A DNA stretch of 64,000 bases from Polaromonas vacuolata (lineage in GTDB: Bacteria > Pseudomonadota > Gammaproteobacteria > Burkholderiales > Burkholderiaceae_C). The notes beneath the pieces are model-generated. The model saw only the letters and a program-made list of their open reading frames with translations, ran no database searches and was not told the origin of the DNA. The stretch lies in the NCBI RefSeq assembly GCF_012584515.1, contig NZ_CP051461.1, positions 2,909,501 through 2,973,500 on the forward strand, written 5' to 3'. Of the stretch, positions 54,145 through 62,964 are shown piece by piece (the stretch's first letter is position 1; each line of letters starts with the position of its first letter). The position numbers and the translations under genes are program-made.

Positions 54145-55116
54145 ATGAAAAGACGCCTTTTACTGCAAGCCGCACCAGGCCTGTTATTGGCACCCGGCTT
54201 TACGCTGGCCGAAAGTGTTTATCCAGCCAAGCCGATACGCTACATAGTGCCGGTCGCCGCCGGCGGTGGCAGCGACATGGTGGGTCGCACCATCACTGAG
54301 CGCTGGGGCCGACTGCTCAAGCAGCAATTCATCGTCGACAACCAAGGCGGCGGCGGTGGCGTCATCGCCAGCCAAACCACAGTCCGCGCAGCGCCTGACG
54401 GCTACACCTTGATGCAAGGCTATGTCGCCACCCACGGCACCAGCCCGGCTACGCGCAAACTCAACTACGACCCGGTGAAAGACTTCACCGCCATTGCGAT
54501 GATTGGCGCGACGCCCAATGTGCTGGTCGTCAACAGCGAATTACCCGTCAAAACGGTCAAAGAGTTTGTTGAATATGTGCGAAAAAACCCCGGCAAAGTC
54601 AGCTACGGCTCAGCCGGTCAAGGCTCGCTCACACACCTGACCATGGAGTTGTTTAAGCAGCAAATCAACTCCTTCATGGTGCATATTCCTTACCGCGGCG
54701 TTGCACCCGCGTTTACCGATTTGATTGGCGGTCAAACCCAGGCCATGTTCCCTGGCTTGGCTGCAGCCCTGCCGCATATCCGCTCCGGTCGCGTCAGGCC
54801 GCTAGCGGTCACGGGTCTTAAGCGCCACCCACAATTTAAAGATTTGCCCACGCTGGATGAATCCGGCTTTAAAGGCTTTGATGCGCAGCAGTGGTACGGC
54901 GTGGTCGGCCCAGCCGGCATGCCGCAGCCGATAGTCAAACTGCTCAACGAAACCTTGGCCGTGGTGCTCAAAGCGCCGGATATGACAGAAAAGCTCGCGG
55001 TTGAAGCGATTGAGCCAATAGTGATGTCGCCGGAACAATTTGCAGCCTTTATCAAAACTGATATCGATCGCTGGACCAAGCTGGCCAAGGCCAGAAATAT
55101 CTCGCTAGACAGCTAA
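54145..55116 (+). CDS. Bug (TctC-like) tripartite tricarboxylate transporter substrate-binding protein
   Basis: A 323-residue periplasmic binding protein of the Bug family. A short signal precedes VYPAKPIRYIVPVAAGGGSDMVGRTI, the usual Bug opening. Later come GYVATHGTSPATR, VNSELPVKTVKEFVEY, KVSYGSAGQGSLTHLTMELF and YRGVAPAFTDLIGGQTQAMF, all family landmarks. These proteins bind carboxylates such as citrate or aromatic acids; in Burkholderiales many act without adjacent TctA/TctB, as here. AGGAG precedes the ATG by 8 nt. It belongs to the GntR-Bug-PrpD-dehydrogenase cassette. Confidence 0.92.
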   Translation: MKRRLLLQAAPGLLLAPGFTLAESVYPAKPIRYIVPVAAGGGSDMVGRTITERWGRLLKQQFIVDNQGGGGGVIASQTTVRAAPDGYTLMQGYVATHGTSPATRKLNYDPVKDFTAIAMIGATPNVLVVNSELPVKTVKEFVEYVRKNPGKVSYGSAGQGSLTHLTMELFKQQINSFMVHIPYRGVAPAFTDLIGGQTQAMFPGLAAALPHIRSGRVRPLAVTGLKRHPQFKDLPTLDESGFKGFDAQQWYGVVGPAGMPQPIVKLLNETLAVVLKAPDMTEKLAVEAIEPIVMSPEQFAAFIKTDIDRWTKLAKARNISLDS

Positions 55117-55178
55117 ACGCAAACCCTCTTTTTAAACATCAAAAACAAAACGGCATCTTTGCCAGAAAAAAATAATCA

Positions 55179-56555
55179 ATGGCCCGCAATACCCAAGTCT
55201 CAGCCGACCACAACGCTCCGCCCATTACTCAAATCTTGGCGCAGTTTGTCAGTACCCATCCGTCCCGCGGCTGGAGCGACGCACTAGACCTAGAAGCCCA
55301 CCGCACTTGGATGAACTGGCTGGGCTGCGCGGTTGGCGCAACCCAACATGAAGCCGCCGACGCAGCCTTGGCCGCCGTCCAAATGCTGCAACCAGCACCC
55401 CAAGCCAGCGTGTTGGGACGGTTGGAAAAAGTTGACATGGCCAGTGCCGCCCTGATTAACGGCATCACCTCCCACACCTTTGACTTTGATGACACGCATC
55501 TCAAAACCATCATCCATCCCGCCGGCCCAGTCGCCTCTGCCCTGTTAGCGCTGGCGGAACACACCGGCAGCAGTGGCCGAGAAGTGATTGATGCATTGGT
55601 GCTGGGCATAGACGTGGCTTGCCGAGTCGGCAACGCCATGTATCCAGACCACTATGACCGCGGCTGGCACATCACTGGCTCGACCGGCACGCTGGGCGCG
55701 GCGGCGGCCTGCGCGCGGCTGCTCAAGCTCGATGTGCAAAAAACCGCCATGGCTTTAGGTATTGCCGCCTCGCAGCCCATCGGTATGCGTGAGCAATTTG
55801 GCACCATGACCAAACCGTTTCACCCGGGAGCCGCAGCACGCGCCGGACTGATGTCAGCCTTGCTGGCCAGCCAAGGCTATACCGCCAGCCCCAAAGCATT
55901 AGAAGCACCACGCGGCATGATGCAGACCATCTCGACCAAAAACGACTGGAACGAGATCACCGGCGAGCTAGGTCAGCGCTTCGAGATTGCCTTTAACAGC
56001 TACAAACCGTTTGCCTGCGGAATCGTGATTCACCCCAGCATTGATGCTTGCGCCCAGCTGCGCGGCCAGGGCGTGACGCCAGACCAGATCGAATCAGTCG
56101 AGCTAAAAGTGCACTCATTGGTGCTGGAATTAACGGGTAAAAAAGAGCCTACCGACGGCTTACAAGCAAAGTTCAGCGTCTACCACGGCTGCGCTGCGGG
56201 TTTAACCTTTGGCCGTGCGGCTGAAGAAGAATTCGCCGACTCCATCGTCAGCCGCGACGACATGGTGGCACTACGCCGCAAGGTTGTGGCCACGGTGGAT
56301 GACTCGATTGACGAGGCCAGCGCCGATGTCACTGCGGTGCTTAAAGATGGCCGACGCGTGCATGTGTTTGTCGAGCATGCGATTGGCTCGCTGAAAAAAC
56401 CCATGTCCAATGCCCAGTTAGAGGCGAAATTTCACAGCTTATCGGACGCCATTTTGGGCCAGAGCCAAACCAGCGAGCTAATCAAAGCCTGCTTTGCACT
56501 GGGTCAAGCCGCCAATGTCTCGGCCATGGTGGCGCTGGCCAAGCCGCGCGTATGA
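55179..56555 (+). CDS. MmgE/PrpD family protein (2-methylcitrate dehydratase-like)
   Basis: A 458-residue enzyme of the MmgE/PrpD fold. Typical pieces are ALINGITSHTFDFDDTHLKTIIHPAGPVASALLALAE (the substrate-binding region), TGSTGTLGAAAACARLL and FGTMTKPFHPGAAARAGL, where Lys/His of TKPFHPG are conserved. PrpD dehydrates 2-methylcitrate, but many homologues act on other hydroxy- or cyclic acids. The context (Bug protein, 2-hydroxyacid dehydrogenase, GntR) suggests a catabolic enzyme for an unknown organic acid. Its end overlaps the dehydrogenase start by 4 nt. Confidence 0.9.
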   Translation: MARNTQVSADHNAPPITQILAQFVSTHPSRGWSDALDLEAHRTWMNWLGCAVGATQHEAADAALAAVQMLQPAPQASVLGRLEKVDMASAALINGITSHTFDFDDTHLKTIIHPAGPVASALLALAEHTGSSGREVIDALVLGIDVACRVGNAMYPDHYDRGWHITGSTGTLGAAAACARLLKLDVQKTAMALGIAASQPIGMREQFGTMTKPFHPGAAARAGLMSALLASQGYTASPKALEAPRGMMQTISTKNDWNEITGELGQRFEIAFNSYKPFACGIVIHPSIDACAQLRGQGVTPDQIESVELKVHSLVLELTGKKEPTDGLQAKFSVYHGCAAGLTFGRAAEEEFADSIVSRDDMVALRRKVVATVDDSIDEASADVTAVLKDGRRVHVFVEHAIGSLKKPMSNAQLEAKFHSLSDAILGQSQTSELIKACFALGQAANVSAMVALAKPRV

Positions 56556-57535
56556 GCGCCGCCAGCCGACCCCGCATCGTCATAGCCGGTGACGCCGAAC
56601 AGGCCTTGCGCCGCATTGGTAATTGGCAGGCGATTGATGCGCTGGCTGATGTCAGCGTCCATCACCAGCCGCTACGCGGCCAGCAGCTAGTCGAAGCACT
56701 CCAGGACGCCGATGCACTGGTGCTGGTACGCGACCGCACACCAATCGATGCCGCCTTGCTGGCCCAATTGCCAAAGCTGAAATACCTGGTGTTTACCGGC
56801 ACGCGCAACACCACGTTAGATTTGGCGGCGCTGGCAGCACGCAGCATTCCGGTGAGTCACACCGAATGGGGCCCGTCCAAAGACAGCACTTGTGAGATGA
56901 CTTGGTCATTGATACTCGGCGCCATGCGTCAACTTGAGCAGCAAACCGCACTGCTGCGCAGCGGCCAATGGCGCTCTGCCAACGCCGTGCCATTGGCCGG
57001 CGTACTCAAAGGCCAAACGCTGGGCCTAATAGGTTTGGGCGAGATAGGCGGGCGCGTCGCCAAAGTGGGCCAAGCACTGGGCATGAAAGTCATCACCTGG
57101 AGCCCACGCATGACGACCGAACGCGCGGCTGAGCACGGCGCGACGGCTGTGTCGCTGGATGAATTACTCTCTAGCTCGCGGGTAGTGAGCTTGCATTTGG
57201 TGCCAACACCGGCGAGCCAACATTTACTCAATGCAGAAAAACTTGCGCTAATGCAGCCGGGTAGTTTGTTGGTCAACACCTCGCGCTCGGCCTTGATAGA
57301 CGGCGCGGCCTTAATCACGGCATTGCAAGCGGGACGGCCTGGATTTGCTGCGCTAGACGTGTTTGATGTAGAACCGCTACCCGCAACCGATGGGCTGCGC
57401 ACGCTTTCTAACGTGCTGCTGACACCGCATTTGGGCTTTGTGACTGAGCCAGTCTATGAACGCTTTGCCCAAGGCGTGACTGAGTGTTTACACGCTTGGC
57501 TAACCGGTCAGCCACTGGTCAGACCGCTCAATTAA
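56552..57535 (+). CDS. D-2-hydroxyacid dehydrogenase (NAD-dependent)
   Basis: A 327-residue oxidoreductase. The N-terminal substrate part includes LPKLKYLVFTGTRNTTLDLAALAARSIPVSH. The Rossmann fold has LGLIGLGEIGGRVAKVGQALGMKV (GLGEIG). The catalytic Arg is in VNTSRSALIDG, Glu in LDVFDVEPLP and His in LLTPHLGFVTE. The substrate is not evident. It is the last gene of the GntR-Bug-PrpD cassette, starting within the PrpD stop, so the two enzymes should be made together and may act on successive intermediates. Confidence 0.92.
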   Translation: MSAASRPRIVIAGDAEQALRRIGNWQAIDALADVSVHHQPLRGQQLVEALQDADALVLVRDRTPIDAALLAQLPKLKYLVFTGTRNTTLDLAALAARSIPVSHTEWGPSKDSTCEMTWSLILGAMRQLEQQTALLRSGQWRSANAVPLAGVLKGQTLGLIGLGEIGGRVAKVGQALGMKVITWSPRMTTERAAEHGATAVSLDELLSSSRVVSLHLVPTPASQHLLNAEKLALMQPGSLLVNTSRSALIDGAALITALQAGRPGFAALDVFDVEPLPATDGLRTLSNVLLTPHLGFVTEPVYERFAQGVTECLHAWLTGQPLVRPLN

Positions 57536-57629
57536 CGGCGCTTTAAGGGGGTTTAGCAGGCGCACACGCTTTTGCGAGCTAACTAGCCTGCGAGAATTGG
57601 CATCTGCTCCCGAATTAAAAAGCCTTTCT

Positions 57630-59354
57630 ATGAAAATCCAAGTCCGCGACGCTCCACCTCGAAGTATTTGGGCGCTGCAGCAAGCCGGCGTCCATCCCCT
57701 GCTGGCCCAACTCTATGCCGCACGCGGTGTGCACAGCGCCAGTGAACTCGATGACGGTCTAGCGCGTCTGCTCGCACCCAACACCTTGATGGGCACAGCC
57801 CAAGCGGCAAAACTACTGGCCGATGCCATTGCCAGTGATAAGAAAATTTGCGTCGTTGCTGATTACGACTGCGACGGCGCCACCGCCTGCGCTGTGGCTT
57901 TGCGCGGTCTGCGTATGCTGGGCGCAAGCCACGTGAGCTATCTGGTGCCGGATCGCATCGTTGACGGTTATGGCTTGACCGCGACTATTTCTGAGCGCGT
58001 CAAAGCCACCGGCGCTGATTTATTGGTCACCGTCGACAACGGCATTGCCAGCTTTGAGGGTGTGGCCCGCGCCAAGGCGCTAGGCCTAGCGGTTTTGGTC
58101 ACCGACCACCACCTGCCAGCGCTCAGCGACGGTAGCATTTTGTTGCCCGAAGCCGATGTCATCGTCAACCCAAACCAGCCCGGCTGCGAATTCGAGAGCA
58201 AGTGCATTGCCGGCGTCGGCGTGATGTTTTATGTGCTGTTGGCACTGCGCGCGGAACTGCGCGAACGCGGCGTATTCACACCGCAAAACCAACCCAAACT
58301 CGACTCTCTGCTGCCACTGGTAGCGCTGGGCACAGTCGCCGATGTGGTCAAACTTGACGCCAACAACCGGCGCTTAGTCGCTCAAGGCCTCAAACGCATA
58401 CGCGCCGGCCAGCTACCGCCCGGCATCGCCAGCTTGTTTGTCGCTTCTGGCCGTAAAGCGCCTATTGCCAGCACCTTTGATTTTGGCTTTGCACTAGGCC
58501 CACGGATTAATGCGGCCGGACGACTGAGCGATATGACGCTAGGCATTGAATGCCTGCTGACCGATGACAGCGTGCGCGCCGAGGCACTGGCCCAGACGCT
58601 AGACAGCATTAACCGCGAACGCCGGGAGATAGAAACCGGCATGCGCGAACAAGCCCAACTCGCGGCCGACCAGATGATTGATATGGACGACCAACCGCCG
58701 CCAGCCATCGCCATTTTTGATCCGGATTTTCATGAAGGCGTGGTCGGCATTGTGGCCTCCCGCATCAAAGACAAACTGCACCGCCCAACCTTTGTTTTTG
58801 CCGCCAGCAAAGCCCCCGGCAAAGAGCATGAACTCAAAGGCTCAGGTCGCTCGATCCCAGGCTTTCATCTGCGCGACGCGTTAGACCTAGTGGCCAAGCG
58901 CCAACCCGGCGTGCTGCTGCGCTTTGGCGGCCATGCTATGGCGGCTGGCTGCACCATCAGCGAAGAAAATTTCGAATTATTTGAAAGTACTCTCCAGCAA
59001 GTCGCCAACGAGTGGCTGGACAGCGCCACCTTAACCCGGCGCTTGGAAACGGATGGCCCGTTAGCCCCCGAGTACCGACGCATCGATGTGGTCGACACCT
59101 TGCATCAATCAGTCTGGGGCCAAGGCTTTGCAGCGCCCACCTTTAGCGAAGAAGTCGAGGTAGTCTCTCAGCGGCTGATCAATGACAAGCATTTGCTACT
59201 AAAACTCAAGCACCAAGGTCAGCCAATTGACGGCATCTGGTTTGGTCGTACCGAGGCCTTGCCAGAACGAGTTACGCTGGCCTTTCAGCTCGATGCGGAT
59301 GAATACCGGGGCGAGCGCAAAGTGCGGTTTTTAGTCCAGGCGGCGCAGGATTAA
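57630..59354 (+). CDS. recJ: Single-stranded-DNA-specific exonuclease RecJ
   Basis: A 574-residue 5'-3' ssDNA exonuclease. It has VVADYDCDGATACAVAL (Asp-rich motif), VDNGIASFEG, VTDHHLPA (DHH), VNPNQPGC, GTVADVV, GPRINAAGRL, and the DHHA1 motif FGGHAMAAGCTIS, followed by an OB-like end. Length fits the family. The frame opens 11 codons earlier with TTG; the ATG at 57630 is used. It lies 94 nt after the dehydrogenase gene and 179 nt before the PHP phosphatase gene, and appears independent. A tandem repeat of GTGCGTGTAG lies just after its stop. Confidence 0.95.
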   Translation: MKIQVRDAPPRSIWALQQAGVHPLLAQLYAARGVHSASELDDGLARLLAPNTLMGTAQAAKLLADAIASDKKICVVADYDCDGATACAVALRGLRMLGASHVSYLVPDRIVDGYGLTATISERVKATGADLLVTVDNGIASFEGVARAKALGLAVLVTDHHLPALSDGSILLPEADVIVNPNQPGCEFESKCIAGVGVMFYVLLALRAELRERGVFTPQNQPKLDSLLPLVALGTVADVVKLDANNRRLVAQGLKRIRAGQLPPGIASLFVASGRKAPIASTFDFGFALGPRINAAGRLSDMTLGIECLLTDDSVRAEALAQTLDSINRERREIETGMREQAQLAADQMIDMDDQPPPAIAIFDPDFHEGVVGIVASRIKDKLHRPTFVFAASKAPGKEHELKGSGRSIPGFHLRDALDLVAKRQPGVLLRFGGHAMAAGCTISEENFELFESTLQQVANEWLDSATLTRRLETDGPLAPEYRRIDVVDTLHQSVWGQGFAAPTFSEEVEVVSQRLINDKHLLLKLKHQGQPIDGIWFGRTEALPERVTLAFQLDADEYRGERKVRFLVQAAQD

Positions 59355-59533
59355 AACCGCTAAAGCATAGCCTTCAAGCAAGGTGCGTGTAGGTGCGTGT
59401 AGCTGCGCTTACGGCTAGTTTTTCAGCGCAGCAGCCTGTGCAGCCAAAGATCGACTCGACCGCTTGGCAGGCCATAGCAACAGCAGCAATCTAGGAATAA
59501 AAAAAAGTTGAACCAAAAGCCTAAAATAACTGT

Positions 59534-60463
59534 GTGAGTTCTTACAACATCCTACCCAGCCTCTCCTCCCCCACCGGCAATCTGCCTGCGAGTGTGAGCC
59601 AATCCCAAGCACGCGGCATTCTTAACGCCGACTTGCATTGCCACTCAATAGTCTCAGACGGCACCATGACACCCGAAGCCTTGGCAGAACGCGCCAAAGC
59701 CGAAGGCGTCGAGCTTTGGGCACTCACAGACCATGACGAAATTGGCGGCCAGCACCGCGCTATGGCGGCTGCCAAAGCAAACGGTATGCGCTACCTGACC
59801 GGCACCGAAATATCGGTCACCTTTGCGGGCGAAACCGTCCACATCGTCGGTTTGGGTTTTGACCCTGATGATGCGGCGTTAACACTAGGCCTTAAGCAAA
59901 CCCGAGGCGGTAGAAGTCAGCGGGCCATGGAAATGGCTGAGGGCTTGGCTAAGGTTGGAATCCAAGGCGCTTTTGAAGGTGCGCTTAAATTTGTCAGCAA
60001 CCCCGAGTTGATCTCGCGCACCCACTTCGCGCGGTTTTTGGTCGAGTCCGGCGTTTGCAAAGAAACGCATGAAGTCTTTCGCAAATACCTCACCGAAGGA
60101 AAACCAGGCTATGTGCCGCACCGCTGGGCCAGTTTGCGTGATGCCGTGCATTGGATTACCGAGGCCAAGGGTATGGCAGTTATTGCTCACCCAGCGCGCT
60201 ACAAATTCACCGCCAACGAAGAATATGCGCTGTTTTCTGAATTCAAAGCCCATGGCGGACTTGGCGTTGAAGTTGTCACCGGCAGCCACAGCGCACTGGA
60301 GTATGTGCGCTATGCAGCAACGGCCCAAGAGTTCGGCCTAGCCGCTTCACGCGGCAGCGATTTTCACTGCCCTGTTGAGAGCCACACCAATTTAGGCGGC
60401 CTGCCATTTCTACCGGGTGCGCTAACGCCGGTCTGGGAACTGCTTGCGGACCGCATTCAGTGA
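59534..60463 (+). CDS. PHP-domain phosphatase/5'-3' exoribonuclease, YciV (RNase AM) type
   Basis: A 309-residue metal-dependent phosphatase. The PHP motifs are visible: NADLHCHSIVSDGTMTPEAL (HxH), LTDHDEIGG, GTEISVTF, VIAHPARY and GSDFHCP. Enzymes of this group act on 3',5'-nucleoside bisphosphates and trim short RNA 5' ends. The start is GTG at 59534; a GTG at 59594 would be shorter and remains possible. It is followed, with a 4-nt GTGA overlap, by a DMT permease gene; yciO follows, recalling the E. coli yciV-yciO neighbourhood. Confidence 0.9.
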   Translation: MSSYNILPSLSSPTGNLPASVSQSQARGILNADLHCHSIVSDGTMTPEALAERAKAEGVELWALTDHDEIGGQHRAMAAAKANGMRYLTGTEISVTFAGETVHIVGLGFDPDDAALTLGLKQTRGGRSQRAMEMAEGLAKVGIQGAFEGALKFVSNPELISRTHFARFLVESGVCKETHEVFRKYLTEGKPGYVPHRWASLRDAVHWITEAKGMAVIAHPARYKFTANEEYALFSEFKAHGGLGVEVVTGSHSALEYVRYAATAQEFGLAASRGSDFHCPVESHTNLGGLPFLPGALTPVWELLADRIQ

Positions 60464-61389
60464 GTAAGCTGCCCAAGGCACTGATCACCTTGTCCCCGGG
60501 CAGACAAAGCAGTGTTCTGGGCGGTATTGGTCTGGTGATTGCGGCAGTGGCCTGTTTTGCATCTTTAGACACCGTCACCAAACACGTCAGCACCAGCGTT
60601 CCTTTGTTCATGGCCGTCTGGTTTCGCTATGCGTTTCAAGCCATCGCCACTACTGTGGCGGTTTTGCCGACCCGCGGCTGGTCAGTGCTGCGGACTGTGC
60701 ACCCACGGTTTCATATGCTGCGCGGCGTGCTGCTTTTGATGAGTAGCGTTTTTGCATTTTTAAGCTTGCGCTACATGCCGGTCGGCGAGTTCACCGCGAT
60801 TGTGATGATCACGCCGCTAGTCATCACACTGCTGGCATCAACCACTTTGCACGAGAAAGTCTCCACCCTGCGCTGGGTTCTGGTGTGCGGCGGCTTTACC
60901 GGCACCATGGTCATCATCCGACCGGGCGGCGAGGCGTTTAACTGGGCTAGCTTGCTGCCGCTGGGATTGGTGGTGAGCAATTCTTGGTTTCAAGTGCTCA
61001 CCAGCAAGCTGGCCAGAACCGAAGACCCCTTCACCATGCACCTTTATACCGGCTGGGGCGGCACCTTGTTAGCGTCCTTCGCCCTGCCCTTTGTCTGGGT
61101 CACATTAGATGCTTGGACGCTTTGGGCTGGGATGATTTTGATGGGCTTACTGGGCACTGTGGGTCACTTTTTGTTAATACTGGCTTACCAGCGCGCGCCA
61201 GCGGCAACACTCACGCCTTTTTTGTATACGCAAATTGGCTTTGCCATGTTGGGCGGCTGGTTGGTTTTTTCGCATGTTCCAGACCGCTTTTCGCTCACCG
61301 GCATTTGTATGATTGCCGTTTGCGGCGCAGCCGGCGCTTGGCTAGCGGTGCGCGAAGGCCGGGTTCCCATACAAGCGGCAGAGACATGA
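60460..61389 (+). CDS. DMT-superfamily EamA-type permease
   Basis: A 309-residue inner-membrane protein with about ten hydrophobic helices arranged as two EamA repeats. In the first repeat, VAVWFRYAFQAIATTVAV-type helix 2 and LRYMPVGEFTAIVMITPLVITLLA are family landmarks; in the second, RAPAATLTPFLYTQIGFAMLGGWLVF. The start is GTG, overlapping the preceding PHP gene's stop. Substrate is unknown. It is not closely similar to the other EamA gene in the window (7438-8373). Confidence 0.86.
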   Translation: MSKLPKALITLSPGRQSSVLGGIGLVIAAVACFASLDTVTKHVSTSVPLFMAVWFRYAFQAIATTVAVLPTRGWSVLRTVHPRFHMLRGVLLLMSSVFAFLSLRYMPVGEFTAIVMITPLVITLLASTTLHEKVSTLRWVLVCGGFTGTMVIIRPGGEAFNWASLLPLGLVVSNSWFQVLTSKLARTEDPFTMHLYTGWGGTLLASFALPFVWVTLDAWTLWAGMILMGLLGTVGHFLLILAYQRAPAATLTPFLYTQIGFAMLGGWLVFSHVPDRFSLTGICMIAVCGAAGAWLAVREGRVPIQAAET

Positions 61390-61435
61390 CAGTGCACAGC
61401 ACCTGCAAATTAAATATCCAACAGAGTTAACCACC

Positions 61436-62071
61436 ATGGCACAGTTTTTTGAAGTTCACCCCGACAACCCACAGCTACGGCTTTTAAAGCAAGCTGTAGC
61501 GCTGATTGAGCGCGGCGGTATTGCAGCCGTACCAACCGACTCGAGTTATGCGTTGGTCTGCCATTTAGACGACAAGACAGCCGCCGACAACCTGCGCCGA
61601 ATACGCGGCGTTGACGACAAACACCACCTCACTTTGCTGTGCCGCGATCTAAGCGAGCTGGCCAATTACGCGCGTGTCGACAATCAACAGTACCGACTGA
61701 TTAAGGCCGCCACGCCCGGCCCTTACACCTTTATTCTTGACGCCAGCAAAGAAGTACCGCGCCGCCTCAGCCACCCTTCTCGAAAAACGATTGGCTTGCG
61801 TGTGCCCGAACACAAAACTTTGCAAGCGCTGCTTGAGTTGCTGGGCGCACCACTGCTGGCCACTACACTGATACCGCGTGGGCAGACAGAGCCGCTCAAC
61901 GATGCAGAGCAAATACGCGCACTAATGGAACATGAACTGGCCGCCGTCGTTGATGCCGGCGCCTGCTTTCAACAACCCACCACAGTCATAGACCTCACCG
62001 CCATGCGTGAGGGCGGCGATGCCGTACTGATCCGCTTGGGCCGCGGCAAGGTATCGACAATGGGTTTGTAA
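61436..62071 (+). CDS. YciO-type Sua5/YrdC domain protein
   Basis: A 211-residue protein that follows E. coli YciO closely: QFFEVHPDNPQLRLLKQAV at the start, PTDSSYALVC, HHLTLLCRDLSELANYARVDN, TPGPYTFILDASKEVPRRL, RKTIGLRVPEHK and PTTVIDLT at the end. The YrdC/Sua5 domain makes threonylcarbamoyl-AMP for tRNA t6A; YciO proteins are homologues of it but their activity in vivo is less certain. It is downstream of the PHP and DMT genes and upstream of an M50 protease and trpS. Confidence 0.9.
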   Translation: MAQFFEVHPDNPQLRLLKQAVALIERGGIAAVPTDSSYALVCHLDDKTAADNLRRIRGVDDKHHLTLLCRDLSELANYARVDNQQYRLIKAATPGPYTFILDASKEVPRRLSHPSRKTIGLRVPEHKTLQALLELLGAPLLATTLIPRGQTEPLNDAEQIRALMEHELAAVVDAGACFQQPTTVIDLTAMREGGDAVLIRLGRGKVSTMGL

Positions 62072-62094
62072 GCCGGCACATCTCAAGCATTGCC

Positions 62095-62199
62095 GCGCAA
62101 CCAAGAGTTGCGCTGCATGGTCTGAATGATTAAACGCTGCTTGATTTACTTTTTTTTCTGCCGAATTTTCTGCTTGTAATCTGCCTGCATTTGCAGGCA
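62095..62199. other. Two perfect hairpins downstream of yciO
   Basis: GCGCAAC (62095-62101) pairs with GTTGCGC (62107-62113), loop of 5. TGCCTGCA (62182-62189) pairs with TGCAGGCA (62192-62199). A T-run lies between them at about 62151-62158, so the first hairpin is only a weak terminator candidate. Confidence 0.45.
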
Positions 62200-62284
62200 A
62201 TATGCGGAAAAAGGCCTAAACACACTGCTGCTGTATTGACTTGGCAGCAGGATTCTTAAATTTAACCCATCGAGAAAACACAGC

Positions 62285-62953
62285 ATGGATATTGCAAACC
62301 TGATTCAAACTGTTGCGATCTACGCATTGCCAGTTCTGTTCGCCATTACCTTGCACGAGGCGGCGCACGGCTACGCGGCGCGCCACTTTGGCGACAATAC
62401 CGCCTATGTAATGGGCAGGATCACTCTGAATCCACTCAAGCACATAGACCCGATAGGCACTATCGCCATGCCATTGATGCTTTATTTCGCAACATCTGGC
62501 GCCTTTCTGTTTGGCTATGCGAAACCGGTTCCGGTCAATTTCGGTAAGTTGCGCAATCCCAAGCGCGACATGGTCTGGGTCGCACTTGCGGGGCCGGCAT
62601 CGAATTTTGCACAAGCTCTTTTTTGGGCCTTGGCGCTGGTTTTCTACGCCGCTTTCGGTGTGTCAGAAACCTTTTTTATAAAAATGGCACAGGCCGGCAT
62701 ATTGGTTAATTTAGTTATGTGGGCCTTTAACCTCTTCCCACTGCCCCCGCTAGACGGCGGTCGCATACTGGTTGGCCTTCTACCTTGGAAGCAGGCCCAA
62801 TTAGTTTCGCGTGTCGAGCCTTGGGGCTTTTTCATCGTCATGGGACTGGTGCTAACCGGCATAGTCGGCAAGCTCTGGTTAGCTCCATTGATTTCCATCT
62901 CTATGGGGCTGATTGCTGCCCTGATCAATCCCTTATTTGCACTCGTTCGTTAA
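62285..62953 (+). CDS. Site-2 protease family (M50) membrane metalloprotease
   Basis: A 222-residue protein with about five hydrophobic helices. The zinc motif HEAAHGYAA (HExxH, residues about 21-25) lies in the first helix and the second motif NLFPLPPLDGGRI (NPDG-like, residues about 150-160) near the C-terminus. These are the hallmarks of the short rhomboid-unrelated M50/S2P class. It would cleave membrane-spanning substrates, which are unknown. It is followed by trpS with a gap of 11 nt, so they likely share a transcript. Confidence 0.93.
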   Translation: MDIANLIQTVAIYALPVLFAITLHEAAHGYAARHFGDNTAYVMGRITLNPLKHIDPIGTIAMPLMLYFATSGAFLFGYAKPVPVNFGKLRNPKRDMVWVALAGPASNFAQALFWALALVFYAAFGVSETFFIKMAQAGILVNLVMWAFNLFPLPPLDGGRILVGLLPWKQAQLVSRVEPWGFFIVMGLVLTGIVGKLWLAPLISISMGLIAALINPLFALVR

Positions 62954-62964
62954 ACCTGCCAGCC

